NCBI GenBank assembly: GCA_009937615.1 | Contig: JAACFB010000001.1 | Span: 90,616-154,615, forward strand | Origin: Gammaproteobacteria bacterium | GTDB lineage: Bacteria; Pseudomonadota; Gammaproteobacteria; Steroidobacterales; Woeseiaceae | Length of the DNA: 64,000 nucleotides | Direction: 5' to 3' | Shown here: in pieces, positions 37,570 through 46,913 of the stretch | Layout of the letters: the number at the start of each line of letters is the position of its first letter | How positions within the stretch are numbered: position 1 is the stretch's first letter | Translations under genes and position numbers: made by a program | The notes under the pieces: generated by a model | The model's input: only the letters and a program-made list of their open reading frames with translations | Told to the model about the DNA's origin: nothing | The model's database searches: none

Positions 37570-38634
37570 CTACAGATCCAGCCCGAGCTGCTGCTGGCCG
37601 GGACGCTGAAACTGGCTGCAATCGAGCCGTCCCTGGTAACGATCCCGGGTCAGCTCGAATCGCTTGCACGCCGTCCTGAAGCGCGCCGCGAGCATGTCGG
37701 CGTAGGCACCGCGGCCAGTCTGCCGGACGCCGAAGCGGTTGTCGTAATCGCGACCCCCGCTGGCCTGCCGAACCAGGCTCATGACATGCTCTGCGCGGTC
37801 GGGAAGATGTTCTGACAGCCACTCGGTGAACAGGGTCTTTACCTCGTGCGGCAGCCGCAGAAAAATATAGGCAGCGTGAGTCGCGCCTGCTGCCGCCGAT
37901 GCCTCCAGGATGCGTTCTATTTCGGCGTCGTTTACGGCGGGAATAACGGGTGCAACGAGTACGCTTGTCGGAATCCCGTTTGACGAGAGTAACTCGATGG
38001 CTCTGAGTCTTGCCGAGGCCGACGGCACGCGCGGTTCCATGATGCGTTTCAGCGCCGGATCGAGGGTCGGCAAACTGATCGCAACGGAGCACAAGTTACG
38101 CCGGGCCAGCTCGGCAAGCAGGTCGATGTCGCGAGTAATCAAGCTGGCTTTGCTGATCAGGTTGACTGGATGGCGATGCCTGAGAAATAACTCGAGCATC
38201 TGCCGCGTAATCTGCAGAGCCTTTTCAGCGGGTTGATAGGGGTCCGTGTTGGCGCCGATCGTAATTGGCTGGCAGTCGTAGCCCGGTTTCTCCCATTCCT
38301 CCAGCAGTCGGCTGGCTGCGTCGGGTTTGTAAAAGATGCGCGTCTCGAAGTCGAGGCCTGGCGACAGATCAAGATAGCTGTGGCTCGGCCTCGCGTAACA
38401 GTATATGCAGCCATGCTCACAGCCCTGGTACGGGTTGATCGAACGATCGAACGGCACATCGGGCGAGCGGTTGTAGCTGATGATCTTGCCTGCGCGCATC
38501 GCGGTCAGCTCGGTCACGGGTGCCTGCTGATTGCGCCGCAGCACCTCTTCCGCATCCAACTCGACGGGGCGCGTTTCGAATCGTCCGTCGCTGCGCGATA
38601 CCGCACCGCGACCTTTATGTGCCGGTGGTGACAT
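37570..38634 (-). CDS. PA0069 family radical SAM protein
   Basis: 354 residues. Radical SAM cluster motif in YQGCEHGCIYCYARPSHSYLD shortened here to GCEHGCIYCYAR, with CX3CX2C cysteines near residue 75. The surrounding pattern (ARKIISYNRSPDVPFDRS-like, then PITIGANTDPYQPAEK and LISKASLITRDIDLL) is that of the PA0069/SplB-like group. The reaction is unknown; similarity to spore photoproduct lyase has been noted for the group. The gap to the TPR gene is 180 bases. Confidence 0.85.
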   Translation of the reverse strand: MSPPAHKGRGAVSRSDGRFETRPVELDAEEVLRRNQQAPVTELTAMRAGKIISYNRSPDVPFDRSINPYQGCEHGCIYCYARPSHSYLDLSPGLDFETRIFYKPDAASRLLEEWEKPGYDCQPITIGANTDPYQPAEKALQITRQMLELFLRHRHPVNLISKASLITRDIDLLAELARRNLCSVAISLPTLDPALKRIMEPRVPSASARLRAIELLSSNGIPTSVLVAPVIPAVNDAEIERILEASAAAGATHAAYIFLRLPHEVKTLFTEWLSEHLPDRAEHVMSLVRQASGGRDYDNRFGVRQTGRGAYADMLAARFRTACKRFELTRDRYQGRLDCSQFQRPGQQQLGLDL

Positions 38635-38714
38635 CGAGGTCCCGCATACTGTGATTTTATACAGTAATCGACGAACGGCAACGCGTCAACAGCTTGCGGC
38701 GGCGGCACGCCGAC

Positions 38715-39071
38715 TCAGTTCAGGACGCGGTAACCGCGGCCGCGCATGCAGCGCTTGAAGACTTTCTGCTTTTCCTCGTCGGCATCGAGACCCGAGCGCG
38801 TGCCGCCGTAAAGGCCCCCGTATGCCGCGCTTTCGCCGACGTCACCGCCGATGACGCCGGCAATTGCACCCACGGCTGCGCCTGTCGTCGTCCCCTTGGC
38901 GATGCCCCTGCTGACCTGGACCTCGTTGGTATAGGCCTCGCATTCGTCCCAGTCCCGGGCGAGCTGTTGGGGATCCTCGCCCTTGGTATCGATAATCGGA
39001 TCCGGCTGCGCGGCGCAGCCTGACAGCAGTAGAGTCGAGCCCAGTAACCATAAGGTGGCAATAGCGCGCAT
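38715..39071 (-). CDS. Glycine-zipper lipoprotein
   Basis: 118 residues. Signal peptide and lipobox LLSGC, then a short soluble region with cysteines (WDECEAY, KRCMRGRGY) flanking a glycine-zipper segment (GTTTGAAVGAIAGVIGGDVG). Resembles small outer-membrane lipoproteins of the Rick/17-kDa or YMGG type. Divergent from the CDF transporter with 77 bases between. Confidence 0.75.
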   Translation of the reverse strand: MRAIATLWLLGSTLLLSGCAAQPDPIIDTKGEDPQQLARDWDECEAYTNEVQVSRGIAKGTTTGAAVGAIAGVIGGDVGESAAYGGLYGGTRSGLDADEEKQKVFKRCMRGRGYRVLN

Positions 39072-39148
39072 GGCGTCACCATTTCTTGCTAATCTCAGTA
39101 GCCATAACGCTGCAACCCGAGCCTAGTTGACACGAACTGCCTGTTTAT

Positions 39149-40063
39149 ATGGTCCACGACACACAACATTCGACTGCGCGCGCAATCCTGTATGCGTTCC
39201 TGGCTAACTTCGGAATTGCGCTGGCAAAAAGCTGGGCGGCCTGGCTGACCGGATCCGGGAGCATGTTGGCCGAGGCGATTCACTCCTATGCCGATACCGG
39301 CAACCAGGTACTGCTATACCTCGGGCTCAAGCAGTCACAGCGGCCGCCCGACATCGAACATCCGCTCGGCTACGGCAAGTTGAGCTACTTCTGGAGCTTC
39401 ATCGTCGCGCTGCTGCTGTTCAGCCTTGGTGGCCTGTTTTCGATCTACGAGGGCCTGCACAAGTTGCAGCATCCCGAGGATCTGTCGCAGCTCTGGGTGG
39501 CCGTAATCGTCCTCATTCTCGCGATCATACTCGAGGGATTTTCGCTTCTCGGATGTCTGCGGGAGATTCGGCTTGTCCGCGGCGACCGGCCGTTCCGGGA
39601 GTGGCTGAAGCACACGCGGAACTCCGAACTCGTCGTCGTACTCGGCGAAGATATTGGCGCACAGCTTGGACTGGTGCTGGCTCTTGGCTTCCTGCTCATG
39701 GCCGCGATTACCGGCAATCCGGTCTACGACGCGATTGGCTCGATCTGCATCGGCGGGGTTCTGCTGGTGATCTCGGTATTCATCGCCCTGCGCGTGCGGT
39801 CGCTGCTGGTCGGACGCTCGGCGGACCCCGAAATCCAGGAAACGATCAATGCGATCATCAGCGAGCATGACGACATCGAGTGCGTCTTGAATACCATCAC
39901 GATCCAGTTCGGTCCCGATACGATGCTGGCGGCCAAGGTCAAGCTCCGCCCCGACCTCACTATCGATGCCGCGGTCAGCGCGATCAACGCGCTCGAGCGA
40001 AAGCTCAAGGAGCGAATCCCGAAACTAAAGTGGTCGTTTATCGAGCCTGACGTCTGCGATTGA
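39149..40063 (+). CDS. Cation diffusion facilitator family transporter
   Basis: Exports divalent metal (Zn, Fe, Co or Mn) by proton exchange. 304 residues with six membrane helices. Metal site motifs AEAIHSYADTGNQ in helix 2 and VLGEDIGAQLGL in helix 5; cytoplasmic C-terminal domain with ECVLNTITIQFGPDTMLAAKV. A short TTGACA is present at 39127-39132, but the spacing to a -10 before the ATG is wrong, so the promoter is undefined. Metal specificity cannot be told. Confidence 0.88.
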   Translation: MVHDTQHSTARAILYAFLANFGIALAKSWAAWLTGSGSMLAEAIHSYADTGNQVLLYLGLKQSQRPPDIEHPLGYGKLSYFWSFIVALLLFSLGGLFSIYEGLHKLQHPEDLSQLWVAVIVLILAIILEGFSLLGCLREIRLVRGDRPFREWLKHTRNSELVVVLGEDIGAQLGLVLALGFLLMAAITGNPVYDAIGSICIGGVLLVISVFIALRVRSLLVGRSADPEIQETINAIISEHDDIECVLNTITIQFGPDTMLAAKVKLRPDLTIDAAVSAINALERKLKERIPKLKWSFIEPDVCD

Positions 40064-40078
40064 CACCCGCCGCGACTG

Positions 40079-40933
40079 CTAGGCTTCTGCCGACGCGTTG
40101 TACACGTGAACGTCTCGTTGCGGGAACGGGAACGAGATACCCTCTTCGTCGAAGCGTTTCTTGACTGCCTCGGTCATGTCGAACATTACGCCCCAGTAAT
40201 CGGCCGTCGCAACCCATGGCCGCACGACGAAATTCACGCTCGAGTCACCCAGTTCAGAAACAGCGATTGTGCAGGCGGGCTCGTCCAGGATTCTGTCCTC
40301 CGCTGCGACGAGCTCCTTGAGCGTTTGGCGAACCTTGTCCAGATCGTCGCTGTAGCTGACGCCAATCACCATATCGACGCGCCGCGTGTCATTGGCGGAG
40401 TAGTTCGTGATGATGCTGTCCATGATCTGGCTGTTGGGCACGATGACGCGCTTGTTGTCGCCGGTCTTGAGAACGGTTGTCAGTATCTGCACCTCCTCCA
40501 CGCTGCCCGAGATGCCCGCTGCCTCGACAAAGTCTCCGACCTTGTACGGACGAAACAGCACAATGAGCACGCCCGAAGCGAAGTTCGACAGCGAGCCCTG
40601 CAGTGCCAGGCCGACGGCGAGGCCGGCCGCGCCAAGAACGGCGATAAACGATGTCGTCTGAATTCCCAGAGCGCTGATTGCGGCGACGATGACGAAAACC
40701 AGCAGCACGATGCGAACCAGGTTGCAGACGAAGGTCTCGAGAGTCTTGTCGATCTGCTGTTTCTGCAGCACCGTGCGGAGCCCGCGCATGACGATATTGA
40801 TGACCCAGCGACCGGCGTAGAAGATGACAATCGCGGTCAGGACATTCAGGCCCAGGTCGACTCCGGTGGACTTCAGCATGTCGATGGCCTCGTTCCAGGT
40901 GAAGCCCAGGTCGGGGAGCGTTACTTCGTTCAT
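40079..40933 (-). CDS. mscS: Small-conductance mechanosensitive channel MscS
   Basis: Tension-gated osmotic safety valve in the inner membrane. 284 residues, very close to E. coli MscS (286). Three N-terminal helices; the pore helix AVLGAAGLAVGLALQGSLSNFASG; and beta domain VGDFVEAAGISGSVEEVQILTT and VIVPNSQIMDSIITNYS. An AAGGGA ribosome-binding site lies 8 bases upstream. Convergent with the CDF gene. Confidence 0.95.
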   Translation of the reverse strand: MNEVTLPDLGFTWNEAIDMLKSTGVDLGLNVLTAIVIFYAGRWVINIVMRGLRTVLQKQQIDKTLETFVCNLVRIVLLVFVIVAAISALGIQTTSFIAVLGAAGLAVGLALQGSLSNFASGVLIVLFRPYKVGDFVEAAGISGSVEEVQILTTVLKTGDNKRVIVPNSQIMDSIITNYSANDTRRVDMVIGVSYSDDLDKVRQTLKELVAAEDRILDEPACTIAVSELGDSSVNFVVRPWVATADYWGVMFDMTEAVKKRFDEEGISFPFPQRDVHVYNASAEA

Positions 40934-41090
40934 TTTTGTGTTCCCTTCGATTTCTTATTTGTTGACGGATGCGCGCGGCAGCGTCTGGTTTGCGGTAAGC
41001 GCACAGATGATGCCCATAGCCGACGAGGCTGTCCAATCCTGCGGCCGCGGCGCTTTGCCCGCAGCGGCCGGCGCATTAGTCGGGTTCGCG

Positions 41091-42209
41091 CTAGTGGCCC
41101 GGCCTGCCTTCCGCGCCCGGCTGCAGGCGATATATCCGGTAAGGACCCTGCGTCTTGATGTGAGTGCGAGGCCGCAATATGACCTCGGCCAGCGCGCTGT
41201 CGGCTAAATAAAGCCAGCCATCGGGGCCGAACGACAGGGCGTCGGGCCACCGGATCCGCCGGGACTGCAGCAGGGTATGCAGTTTTCGATCGGCATCGAC
41301 GCGAAAGATCGAGCCGTGCTCGATATCGGTCCCGTATACGTTGCCATCGACGTCGAGGCTCATGCCATCGCTGAGCGGCTTGGTGGCATAGCGCTCGACA
41401 CCTGCCGCGAGCTCAGCCGCCGACAATTCGGCATCGGTCAGGGCATCGAGTCGAACACGGTACAGTCCGGATCCGCTCAGTGCGCCGTAATAAAGCCACT
41501 CGGGACCAAGCGCGATGCCGTCGATACCGCCGCGCAGCGAGACGAGGCCGCCTGCGAATGTCATGTCCCTGCCGTGATTGCGGATGCGATAATTTTCGGC
41601 CGATACCGACGGGTGCGATTCGAGCAGCCGGCGAGCCCGCGCTGTTCCGATGTCGTAGACGATGATTGCCGGCGCCTTGCGCCAGAAACTTGCGTCGGCA
41701 ACGATAACCGTGCGGCCGTCGGCACTCAGCTGCAGGTCCTGCAGGAAAGACCCGATGGGCGCGATGGACTCGTCGAAAACCTGGTCGTGGATGAGTTGAC
41801 CCGTCTCCAGGTCGAAGGCAAGCAGGCGCGCGGCGCGCAGGCCGTGATTACCGTGATCGATCGTCCACAATCGATTCCGCGAGTCGATTGCAATGCCGAG
41901 AACAGTATCGAACAGGCGAGACTGTGCGGCACCGCTCGGATAGGGCTCGGCCGCGCCGTCGACATACTCCAGCAGCTTGTTACCCGGCGGCCTCGATTCC
42001 GGATGCACGGTAAAGAAAACACGCCCGGTTGAGCTGACCGCGACGTTACCGATCGGCTCAGGGTAGCTCAGGACCTCCCGCAGCTCGCTGTCGCTCAGCA
42101 GTGACGGCGTGGAAAGGTCCGGGTACGGATCACCGCCGCCGTAACGAATCCAGGCGATGACAGCCAGGCCGAGGCCAAGCAGCAAAAAAAGCAGCAGGGT
42201 TTTTTTCAT
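41091..42209 (-). CDS. Yellow/major-royal-jelly-like propeller protein
   Basis: 372 residues. N-terminal signal anchor (KKTLLLFLLLGLGLAVIAWI) then a propeller of the Yellow/MRJP (L-dopachrome tautomerase-related) type: GNVAVSSTGRVFFTVHPESRP, GIAIDSRNRLWTIDHGNHG, LQLSADGRTVIVADAS, GIDGIALGPEWLYYGALSG and SDGMSLDVDGNVYGTD. Bacterial members have no settled function. The 157-base gap to mscS holds no gene. Confidence 0.8.
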   Translation of the reverse strand: MKKTLLLFLLLGLGLAVIAWIRYGGGDPYPDLSTPSLLSDSELREVLSYPEPIGNVAVSSTGRVFFTVHPESRPPGNKLLEYVDGAAEPYPSGAAQSRLFDTVLGIAIDSRNRLWTIDHGNHGLRAARLLAFDLETGQLIHDQVFDESIAPIGSFLQDLQLSADGRTVIVADASFWRKAPAIIVYDIGTARARRLLESHPSVSAENYRIRNHGRDMTFAGGLVSLRGGIDGIALGPEWLYYGALSGSGLYRVRLDALTDAELSAAELAAGVERYATKPLSDGMSLDVDGNVYGTDIEHGSIFRVDADRKLHTLLQSRRIRWPDALSFGPDGWLYLADSALAEVILRPRTHIKTQGPYRIYRLQPGAEGRPGH

Positions 42210-42272
42210 AGGCGGCCGTCAAGCCCTCGCTCTTGCTCCCGGGTCGCGATTCTAACCGATTATGCCGCCGAC

Positions 42273-43151
42273 TCAGGTCAGAAAAGCGAGCGCCCAGGCG
42301 CCGGCGACGACCAAACCAGCCAGTGTTCCGGCATTGCGCTGCCAGTTTGGGCGCGCGAGTTTTTCCCGAATTGGTGACAGCAGAATGCCGGCCGCCAGTC
42401 CACCCAGGAAGCCCATCAGGTGCGCACCGATATCCGTATTGGGCCCGCCTGTTCCCGTGTACATCAGCAGTGCAAATCCGCCGACGATCGGTCCGACACG
42501 ATACGGCCAGCGGTCCTGAGACATGAGTTTGCCGCGCCAGACGAATCCCGCAACAAGTCCCAGTGCCGCGAAAACGGCCGTGGATGCGCCGACGGAACGG
42601 TGCGACGCTTCGAGCAACAGCATGTTCAGCGTGTTGCCCGCGGCTGCAGCAACGACAATTGCCAGCCAGGCGACACCGGGGCCGAGCAGGCGGCCCGCGA
42701 ATAAGCCGAACAAAGCGCCGAAAACGACATTGCCGACCAGGTGACGCAGCCCGGAATGCAGGGTTAATGCCGTCACCGTCCGCCACCACTCGCCGGCCCG
42801 GATCAGGACGCCGTCAACGCGCCCCGCCGCGAACCAGTCTTGCGCAAACATTGAGCGGCTCGCGAGTCCGGCGACCGCGCAAATCACGATTACATATGCC
42901 AGCACGCCCGGGAGAGCGTTCTGATACTCGATCGAGACCTGGCGTGGCGGCACGTAAGGCGGGTTCTCGTCGTCGTAGCGCATGAGCTGATCCATGGCGC
43001 GGGCCGAGTACGCAGCGGGCACGATCAGCGCGCACGAAGTCGCGTCGTCAACGATTTCATACGGTATCTGCAGGGATGCGAGCACGAGCGCCCGATCGGA
43101 GCAGGCCCTCCGGTTTCGGCTCTCGAAAACCAGGCGCATATCGTCGTTCAT
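42273..43151 (-). CDS. Rhomboid family intramembrane serine protease with N-terminal cytosolic domain
   Basis: 292 residues. Residues 1-75 are a soluble DUF2007-like segment (RALVLASLQIPYEIVDDATSC), followed by a six-helix rhomboid core. Catalytic serine in SVGASTAVFAALG and the partner histidine in TDIGAHLMGFLGG; LTLHSGLRHLVGNVVF matches the conserved HxxxN oxyanion segment. Likely cleaves membrane proteins; substrates unknown. A second rhomboid is at 62679. Confidence 0.85.
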   Translation of the reverse strand: MNDDMRLVFESRNRRACSDRALVLASLQIPYEIVDDATSCALIVPAAYSARAMDQLMRYDDENPPYVPPRQVSIEYQNALPGVLAYVIVICAVAGLASRSMFAQDWFAAGRVDGVLIRAGEWWRTVTALTLHSGLRHLVGNVVFGALFGLFAGRLLGPGVAWLAIVVAAAAGNTLNMLLLEASHRSVGASTAVFAALGLVAGFVWRGKLMSQDRWPYRVGPIVGGFALLMYTGTGGPNTDIGAHLMGFLGGLAAGILLSPIREKLARPNWQRNAGTLAGLVVAGAWALAFLT

Positions 43152-43191
43152 ATTCAGTCAGCGTTCATCGCCAAGCCGCGAGAATACACCC

Positions 43192-43299
43192 ATGCGGTTG
43201 AAATCACGTTTTTTGAGCGAACAGATGCCATCCTGGAAGAAAATCTATTTCGCGCTGGCTTTGTGCAGTGTCGTGTTTCTCATCATTAACCTGCTCTGA
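43192..43299 (+). CDS. Possible small single-pass membrane peptide
   Basis: A 35-codon frame in the 219-base gap between the rhomboid gene and the SRPBCC gene, ending in a hydrophobic helix (IYFALALCSVVFLIINLL) that would leave the C-terminus in the membrane. Alternative start at 43225 gives 24 residues. Ribosome-binding sites are weak. Could be a small membrane protein or chance. Confidence 0.3.
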   Translation: MRLKSRFLSEQMPSWKKIYFALALCSVVFLIINLL

Positions 43300-43370
43300 G
43301 TCCGGGCACCAGTTCGGGCGACGGTTGCGGTAAGCTAGGCTGCCTGTTCAACGACGCGCCGGTAGCTCCG

Positions 43371-43913
43371 ATGAAACCCTTTTTCCTGGCCGCAGGTCTT
43401 TTGCTGATTGGCACGGTGCGGGCCGAGGTCACCGACGCCGGCCCGGGCGGTTTCATTCTGGTGCACGAAGTGACAATCAGCGCAAACCGGGCCGATGCCT
43501 GGGCAGCCGCCGTCGACGACGTCGGGCGATGGTGGAGCGACGCGCACACTATATCAGGCGATGCCGGCCAGCTGAGTATTGACCCCAGTCCGCTCGGCTG
43601 TTTCTGTGAGGCGCTGGGCGAGCAGGGGGGCGTCGTCCATTTGAGCGTAACCTTCGTTAATCCGACGGTTGCTTTACGAATGACCGGCGGACTGGGACCC
43701 CTCGGCTTGATGGGTGTAAACGGGAATATGCTCTGGGAATTTTTCGATAGCGGCGACGCCACCCGGGTGAAATTCTCCTATGCAGTCGGCGGTTTCCATC
43801 CGGATGGACTGGACAGCATGGCCGCAGCTGTCGATTCAGTCATTGGCGAGGCATTGCAGCGGCTCAAGACCTATGTCGAAACCGGTAATGCGATTCGTGC
43901 AGATGTCGACTGA
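43371..43913 (+). CDS. Exported SRPBCC/AHSA1-like protein
   Basis: 180 residues. Signal peptide (MKPFFLAAGLLLIGTVRA) then an SRPBCC helix-grip domain with HEVTISANRADAWAAAVDDV and VGRWWSDAHTISGDA at the start and SMAAAVDSVIGEALQRLKTYV as the C-terminal helix. Small-ligand binding in the periplasm is inferred. Its end overlaps the Nudix gene start by 11 bases, so the two are coupled. Confidence 0.75.
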   Translation: MKPFFLAAGLLLIGTVRAEVTDAGPGGFILVHEVTISANRADAWAAAVDDVGRWWSDAHTISGDAGQLSIDPSPLGCFCEALGEQGGVVHLSVTFVNPTVALRMTGGLGPLGLMGVNGNMLWEFFDSGDATRVKFSYAVGGFHPDGLDSMAAAVDSVIGEALQRLKTYVETGNAIRADVD

Positions 43914-44625
43914 GATTTCAGTGCCGCGCCCATCGTCGACCGTCGTGCTCGTCCGGAGGTCGGCCGCGGCACCCGAGGTGCTCATGGTCAAACGGGATCC
44001 GCGATCATCTTTTGGTGACGCCTACGCGTTTCCAGGCGGGGTACTCGAGGATGCGGATCACCGTATCCATGATCAATGTGCCGGTGTAACGTCGTCGGAT
44101 GCGGACCGGCTGCTCGAAGTCGATACCGGCGGGCTGGACTATTTCAGCGCGGCGGTACGCGAGCTCTTCGAGGAGGCAGGTGTCTTGCTCGGCGAGACGC
44201 GATGCTCGCGGGATGAACTGGCGCAGTCCAGGGATGCGCTGAACGAAGGCTCACTTCGATGGGATCGCTTTGTCGAGGAATCGGGACTCGTCCTGCGGTG
44301 CGATCGGCTGCATTATTTCAGCTTCTGGATAACGCCGACCGGATTGCCCAAGCGGTACTCTACGCGATTCTTCCTCGCCAAGCTGCCCGAAGGGCAGAGC
44401 GCGATTCACTGCGGAGGCGAGCTTACGAACTCATGCTGGATGCCGGCACTTGGCGTCTTGCAGGCGGCGAGGGAAGGCAGAATGCGTGTGCATTTTCCAA
44501 CCCGAAAGACACTCGAGCGTATTGCGCGATTCGACTCGCTCGACGCGCTACTCGCGTGGGCCACTTCATGCGCCGAGGCGGGCGTGGCGTGCCACCAGCC
44601 CGCCTCGGTTCCGGCCTCCGACTGA
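43903..44625 (+). CDS. Nudix hydrolase (NUDT19/RNU-like)
   Basis: 240 residues. Nudix box present as GGVLED..., then AAVRELFEEAGVLL, where the Glu residues bind metal. FGDAYAFPGGVLEDADH and the internal insert before the box resemble the NUDT19 group, often acyl-CoA or CoA diphosphatases. Start set at MSTEISVPRPSSTVVLV, overlapping the SRPBCC gene; the stop shares TGATG with the downstream metallo-beta-lactamase gene. Confidence 0.85.
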   Translation: MSTEISVPRPSSTVVLVRRSAAAPEVLMVKRDPRSSFGDAYAFPGGVLEDADHRIHDQCAGVTSSDADRLLEVDTGGLDYFSAAVRELFEEAGVLLGETRCSRDELAQSRDALNEGSLRWDRFVEESGLVLRCDRLHYFSFWITPTGLPKRYSTRFFLAKLPEGQSAIHCGGELTNSCWMPALGVLQAAREGRMRVHFPTRKTLERIARFDSLDALLAWATSCAEAGVACHQPASVPASD

Positions 44626-45467
44626 TGACCGCGTTCGGGCCCGATCTGCCGCCGTTCGCCGAGCTTGCAGTTGGTGTCCGCCGGCTCGTCGCACCAAACC
44701 CGTCAATGATGACGGGCCCTGGAACCAACACCTATCTGTTCGGCGACAATGAGGTTGCCGTGCTCGATCCAGGCCCCGCGATATCCGCGCATATCGAGCA
44801 AATACAGCAAAGAGCAACCGGGCCGATACGCTGGATCGTCGTAACTCACACGCACCCTGATCACTCGCCGGCCGCGGACCTGCTGGCCAGGGACACCGGT
44901 GCCGAATTGCTCGGTATCGCGCCGCCCAACCGCCGGCACCAGGACAGGACATTCAAACCTGATCGAACGTTAGCGGACGGCGATGCGCTCGAGACGGACG
45001 AGTTTCGACTTGAAGCCGTGCACACACCGGGCCATGCATCCAACCATTTATGCTTTCGTCACGCGGCGCTGAACTGGCTGTTTACCGGGGATCACGTCAT
45101 CGACGGTTCGACGGTTGTGATTAATCCGCCGGACGGCAACATGGCCCAGTACATGGAGTCGTTGCGCCGTTGCCGCGATTTGCGCTGTGCCGCGCTGGCG
45201 CCCGGCCATGGCGGCGTCATCACGGATCCCGAGCGCGTCTTCGACTGGACCATTGCCCATCGCCTCGAGCGCGAAGCAAGGGTTGTCGCCGCGGTCAGGG
45301 AAAACCCGAACAGAACGACTCACGAACTCGTCCATTACGTCTACGAAGACGTGGACCCTGGTCTTCATGGTTGGGCAGAGCGCTCGCTACGCGCGCACTT
45401 GATCAAGCTCGAAGGCGAGGGCACGGCCATCAACGAAAAAGGCCGCTGGAGGCTCAAAGCGGCTTGA
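44625..45467 (+). CDS. Metallo-beta-lactamase fold hydrolase (LACTB2-like)
   Basis: 280 residues. Zinc motif VVTHTHPDHSPAA (HxHxDH), GHASNHLCF, FTGDHVIDG and LAPGHGGVI, and a C-terminal winged-helix-like tail (AERSLRAHLIKLEGEGTA). Resembles the LACTB2 group of RNA or thioester hydrolases. The ATG overlaps the Nudix stop by one base. Pairing of a Nudix and an MBL hydrolase suggests acyl-CoA or nucleotide-derivative turnover; that is inference. Confidence 0.85.
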   Translation: MTAFGPDLPPFAELAVGVRRLVAPNPSMMTGPGTNTYLFGDNEVAVLDPGPAISAHIEQIQQRATGPIRWIVVTHTHPDHSPAADLLARDTGAELLGIAPPNRRHQDRTFKPDRTLADGDALETDEFRLEAVHTPGHASNHLCFRHAALNWLFTGDHVIDGSTVVINPPDGNMAQYMESLRRCRDLRCAALAPGHGGVITDPERVFDWTIAHRLEREARVVAAVRENPNRTTHELVHYVYEDVDPGLHGWAERSLRAHLIKLEGEGTAINEKGRWRLKAA

Positions 45468-45520
45468 TCTGATGCCTGACTTCGCATAGCGTACGCGGGC
45501 CGGAATTTGAGGAACCCTAC

Positions 45521-45844
45521 ATGACATTCGTCGTCACCGAAGCCTGTATCAAATGCAAGCTCACCGACTGCGTTGAAGTTTGCCCGGTTGACTGTTTCCA
45601 CGAAGGGCCGAACATGCTCGTTATCGATCCGGATGAGTGTATCGATTGCACGCTGTGCGAACCCGAGTGCCCGGTCGAAGCGATCTATTCCGAGGACGAG
45701 CTTCCTTCCGACCAGGCGCCATTCCTCGCTCTCAACGCCGAACTGTCACGGGACTGGCCGGTCATCACGGAAATGCAGGACCCGCCGGCCGATGCCGACG
45801 AGTGGCGAGAGGTCAAGGACAAGCTCCAGTACCTCGAACGATAA
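45521..45844 (+). CDS. fdxA: Seven-iron ferredoxin FdxA
   Basis: Electron carrier with one 3Fe-4S and one 4Fe-4S cluster. 107 residues. Cysteines at 9, 17 and 50 fit the 3Fe-4S site and 21, 40, 43 and 46 the 4Fe-4S site, as in Azotobacter-type ferredoxin I; C12 and C25 are extra. The C-terminal half is acidic and lacks cysteines, as usual for FdxA. Confidence 0.95.
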   Translation: MTFVVTEACIKCKLTDCVEVCPVDCFHEGPNMLVIDPDECIDCTLCEPECPVEAIYSEDELPSDQAPFLALNAELSRDWPVITEMQDPPADADEWREVKDKLQYLER

Positions 45845-45986
45845 CGGCGGGCCACGAATAATAGTGGCACAAGCGATCCACAGCGGCGCATTGGCGTGTT
45901 CGTTTCCCTCCGCATAGCGTCTGCGTTCTGTCCCGCGGGCAGCATTACTCCTATGATAGGACGATGCAGCAGCAGATAGATCCCTG

Positions 45987-46913
45987 ATGGCGAGTCTTCG
46001 CGCACAGCTGGTTCGAGCCGTAACCGGCCGATATTTCCAGTCCATCAAAGCAAGCCGAACTGATGTGCAGGCGATGCGCCGCCGCTGGCACACGCTGGCG
46101 CACATACTGCCCGTGGCGCGCGGCGTTGCGCGGCGCGGGGTCGAGATAGCCGGGCTCAAGGCCGAGTGGTTGACGCCGGACGGGGCGGCCAGGGACAAGG
46201 CGCTGCTTTATCTCCATGGGGGCGCCTATGTCATGGGCAACTGCAGCACGCATCGCCAGCTCGCGAGCCACATCGCTCGTGCGGCCGGTATTCCGGCCGT
46301 GTTGCCCGAGTACCGGCTGGCGCCGGAACACCCGTTTCCGGCCGCCGTCAACGATGCAATCGCCGCGTATCGCGCCCTGCTTGCGATGGGTTTCTCTCCG
46401 GGCGACATCGTGATTGCGGGTGACTCGGCGGGCGGAGGACTGTCCATGTCGATGCTGCTGGCCTTGCGAGACGCCGGTGACGCGCTGCCCAGGGCAGCCT
46501 GCCTGTTGTCGCCCTGGCTGGACCTGGCCGGCAGCGGCGAGTCGATGCGGACCCGCGCGGGTCGCGATCCCTGGTTTCGGCCCGAATTTCTGCCGTTGAT
46601 AAGCCGCTACTACTGCGACGAAACCGAACTCAGAAATCCGCTGGTCTCGCCAGTCTATGCCGACCTCTCGAACCTGCCGCCGCTGTATATCCAGGTGGGC
46701 GATGACGAGCTCTTGCTCAGCGATTCGACACGCATCGCCGAAGCAGCGCGGTCCGCCGGCGTTGACGTCGAGCTCGAAGTCTGGCCCGACATGTGGCACG
46801 TGTTTCAGGCGTTCATGCACCAGGTTCCGGAAAGCCGCAAAGCGATACGAAAAATCGGAGCCTATATGAAGAGCGCGCTCGCTGATGAAGCTCCAGCGGA
46901 ATCAGAATCCTGA
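45987..46913 (+). CDS. Alpha/beta hydrolase of the hormone-sensitive-lipase family
   Basis: 308 residues. Oxyanion motif LLYLHGGAYVMGN, PEYRLAPEHPFPAAVNDAIA, nucleophile elbow IVIAGDSAGGGLSM, acid region DDELLLSDSTR and late His DMWHVFQAFMH. Carboxylesterase/lipase activity on short acyl esters is expected; no signal peptide. The last 12 bases overlap the convergent methyltransferase gene. Confidence 0.9.
   Translation: MASLRAQLVRAVTGRYFQSIKASRTDVQAMRRRWHTLAHILPVARGVARRGVEIAGLKAEWLTPDGAARDKALLYLHGGAYVMGNCSTHRQLASHIARAAGIPAVLPEYRLAPEHPFPAAVNDAIAAYRALLAMGFSPGDIVIAGDSAGGGLSMSMLLALRDAGDALPRAACLLSPWLDLAGSGESMRTRAGRDPWFRPEFLPLISRYYCDETELRNPLVSPVYADLSNLPPLYIQVGDDELLLSDSTRIAEAARSAGVDVELEVWPDMWHVFQAFMHQVPESRKAIRKIGAYMKSALADEAPAESES

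Noticed and set aside
39127..39150. TTGACA as promoter of the CDF transporter
   Set aside because: The nearest TATA-like hexamer is only 12 bases away and overlaps the start codon.
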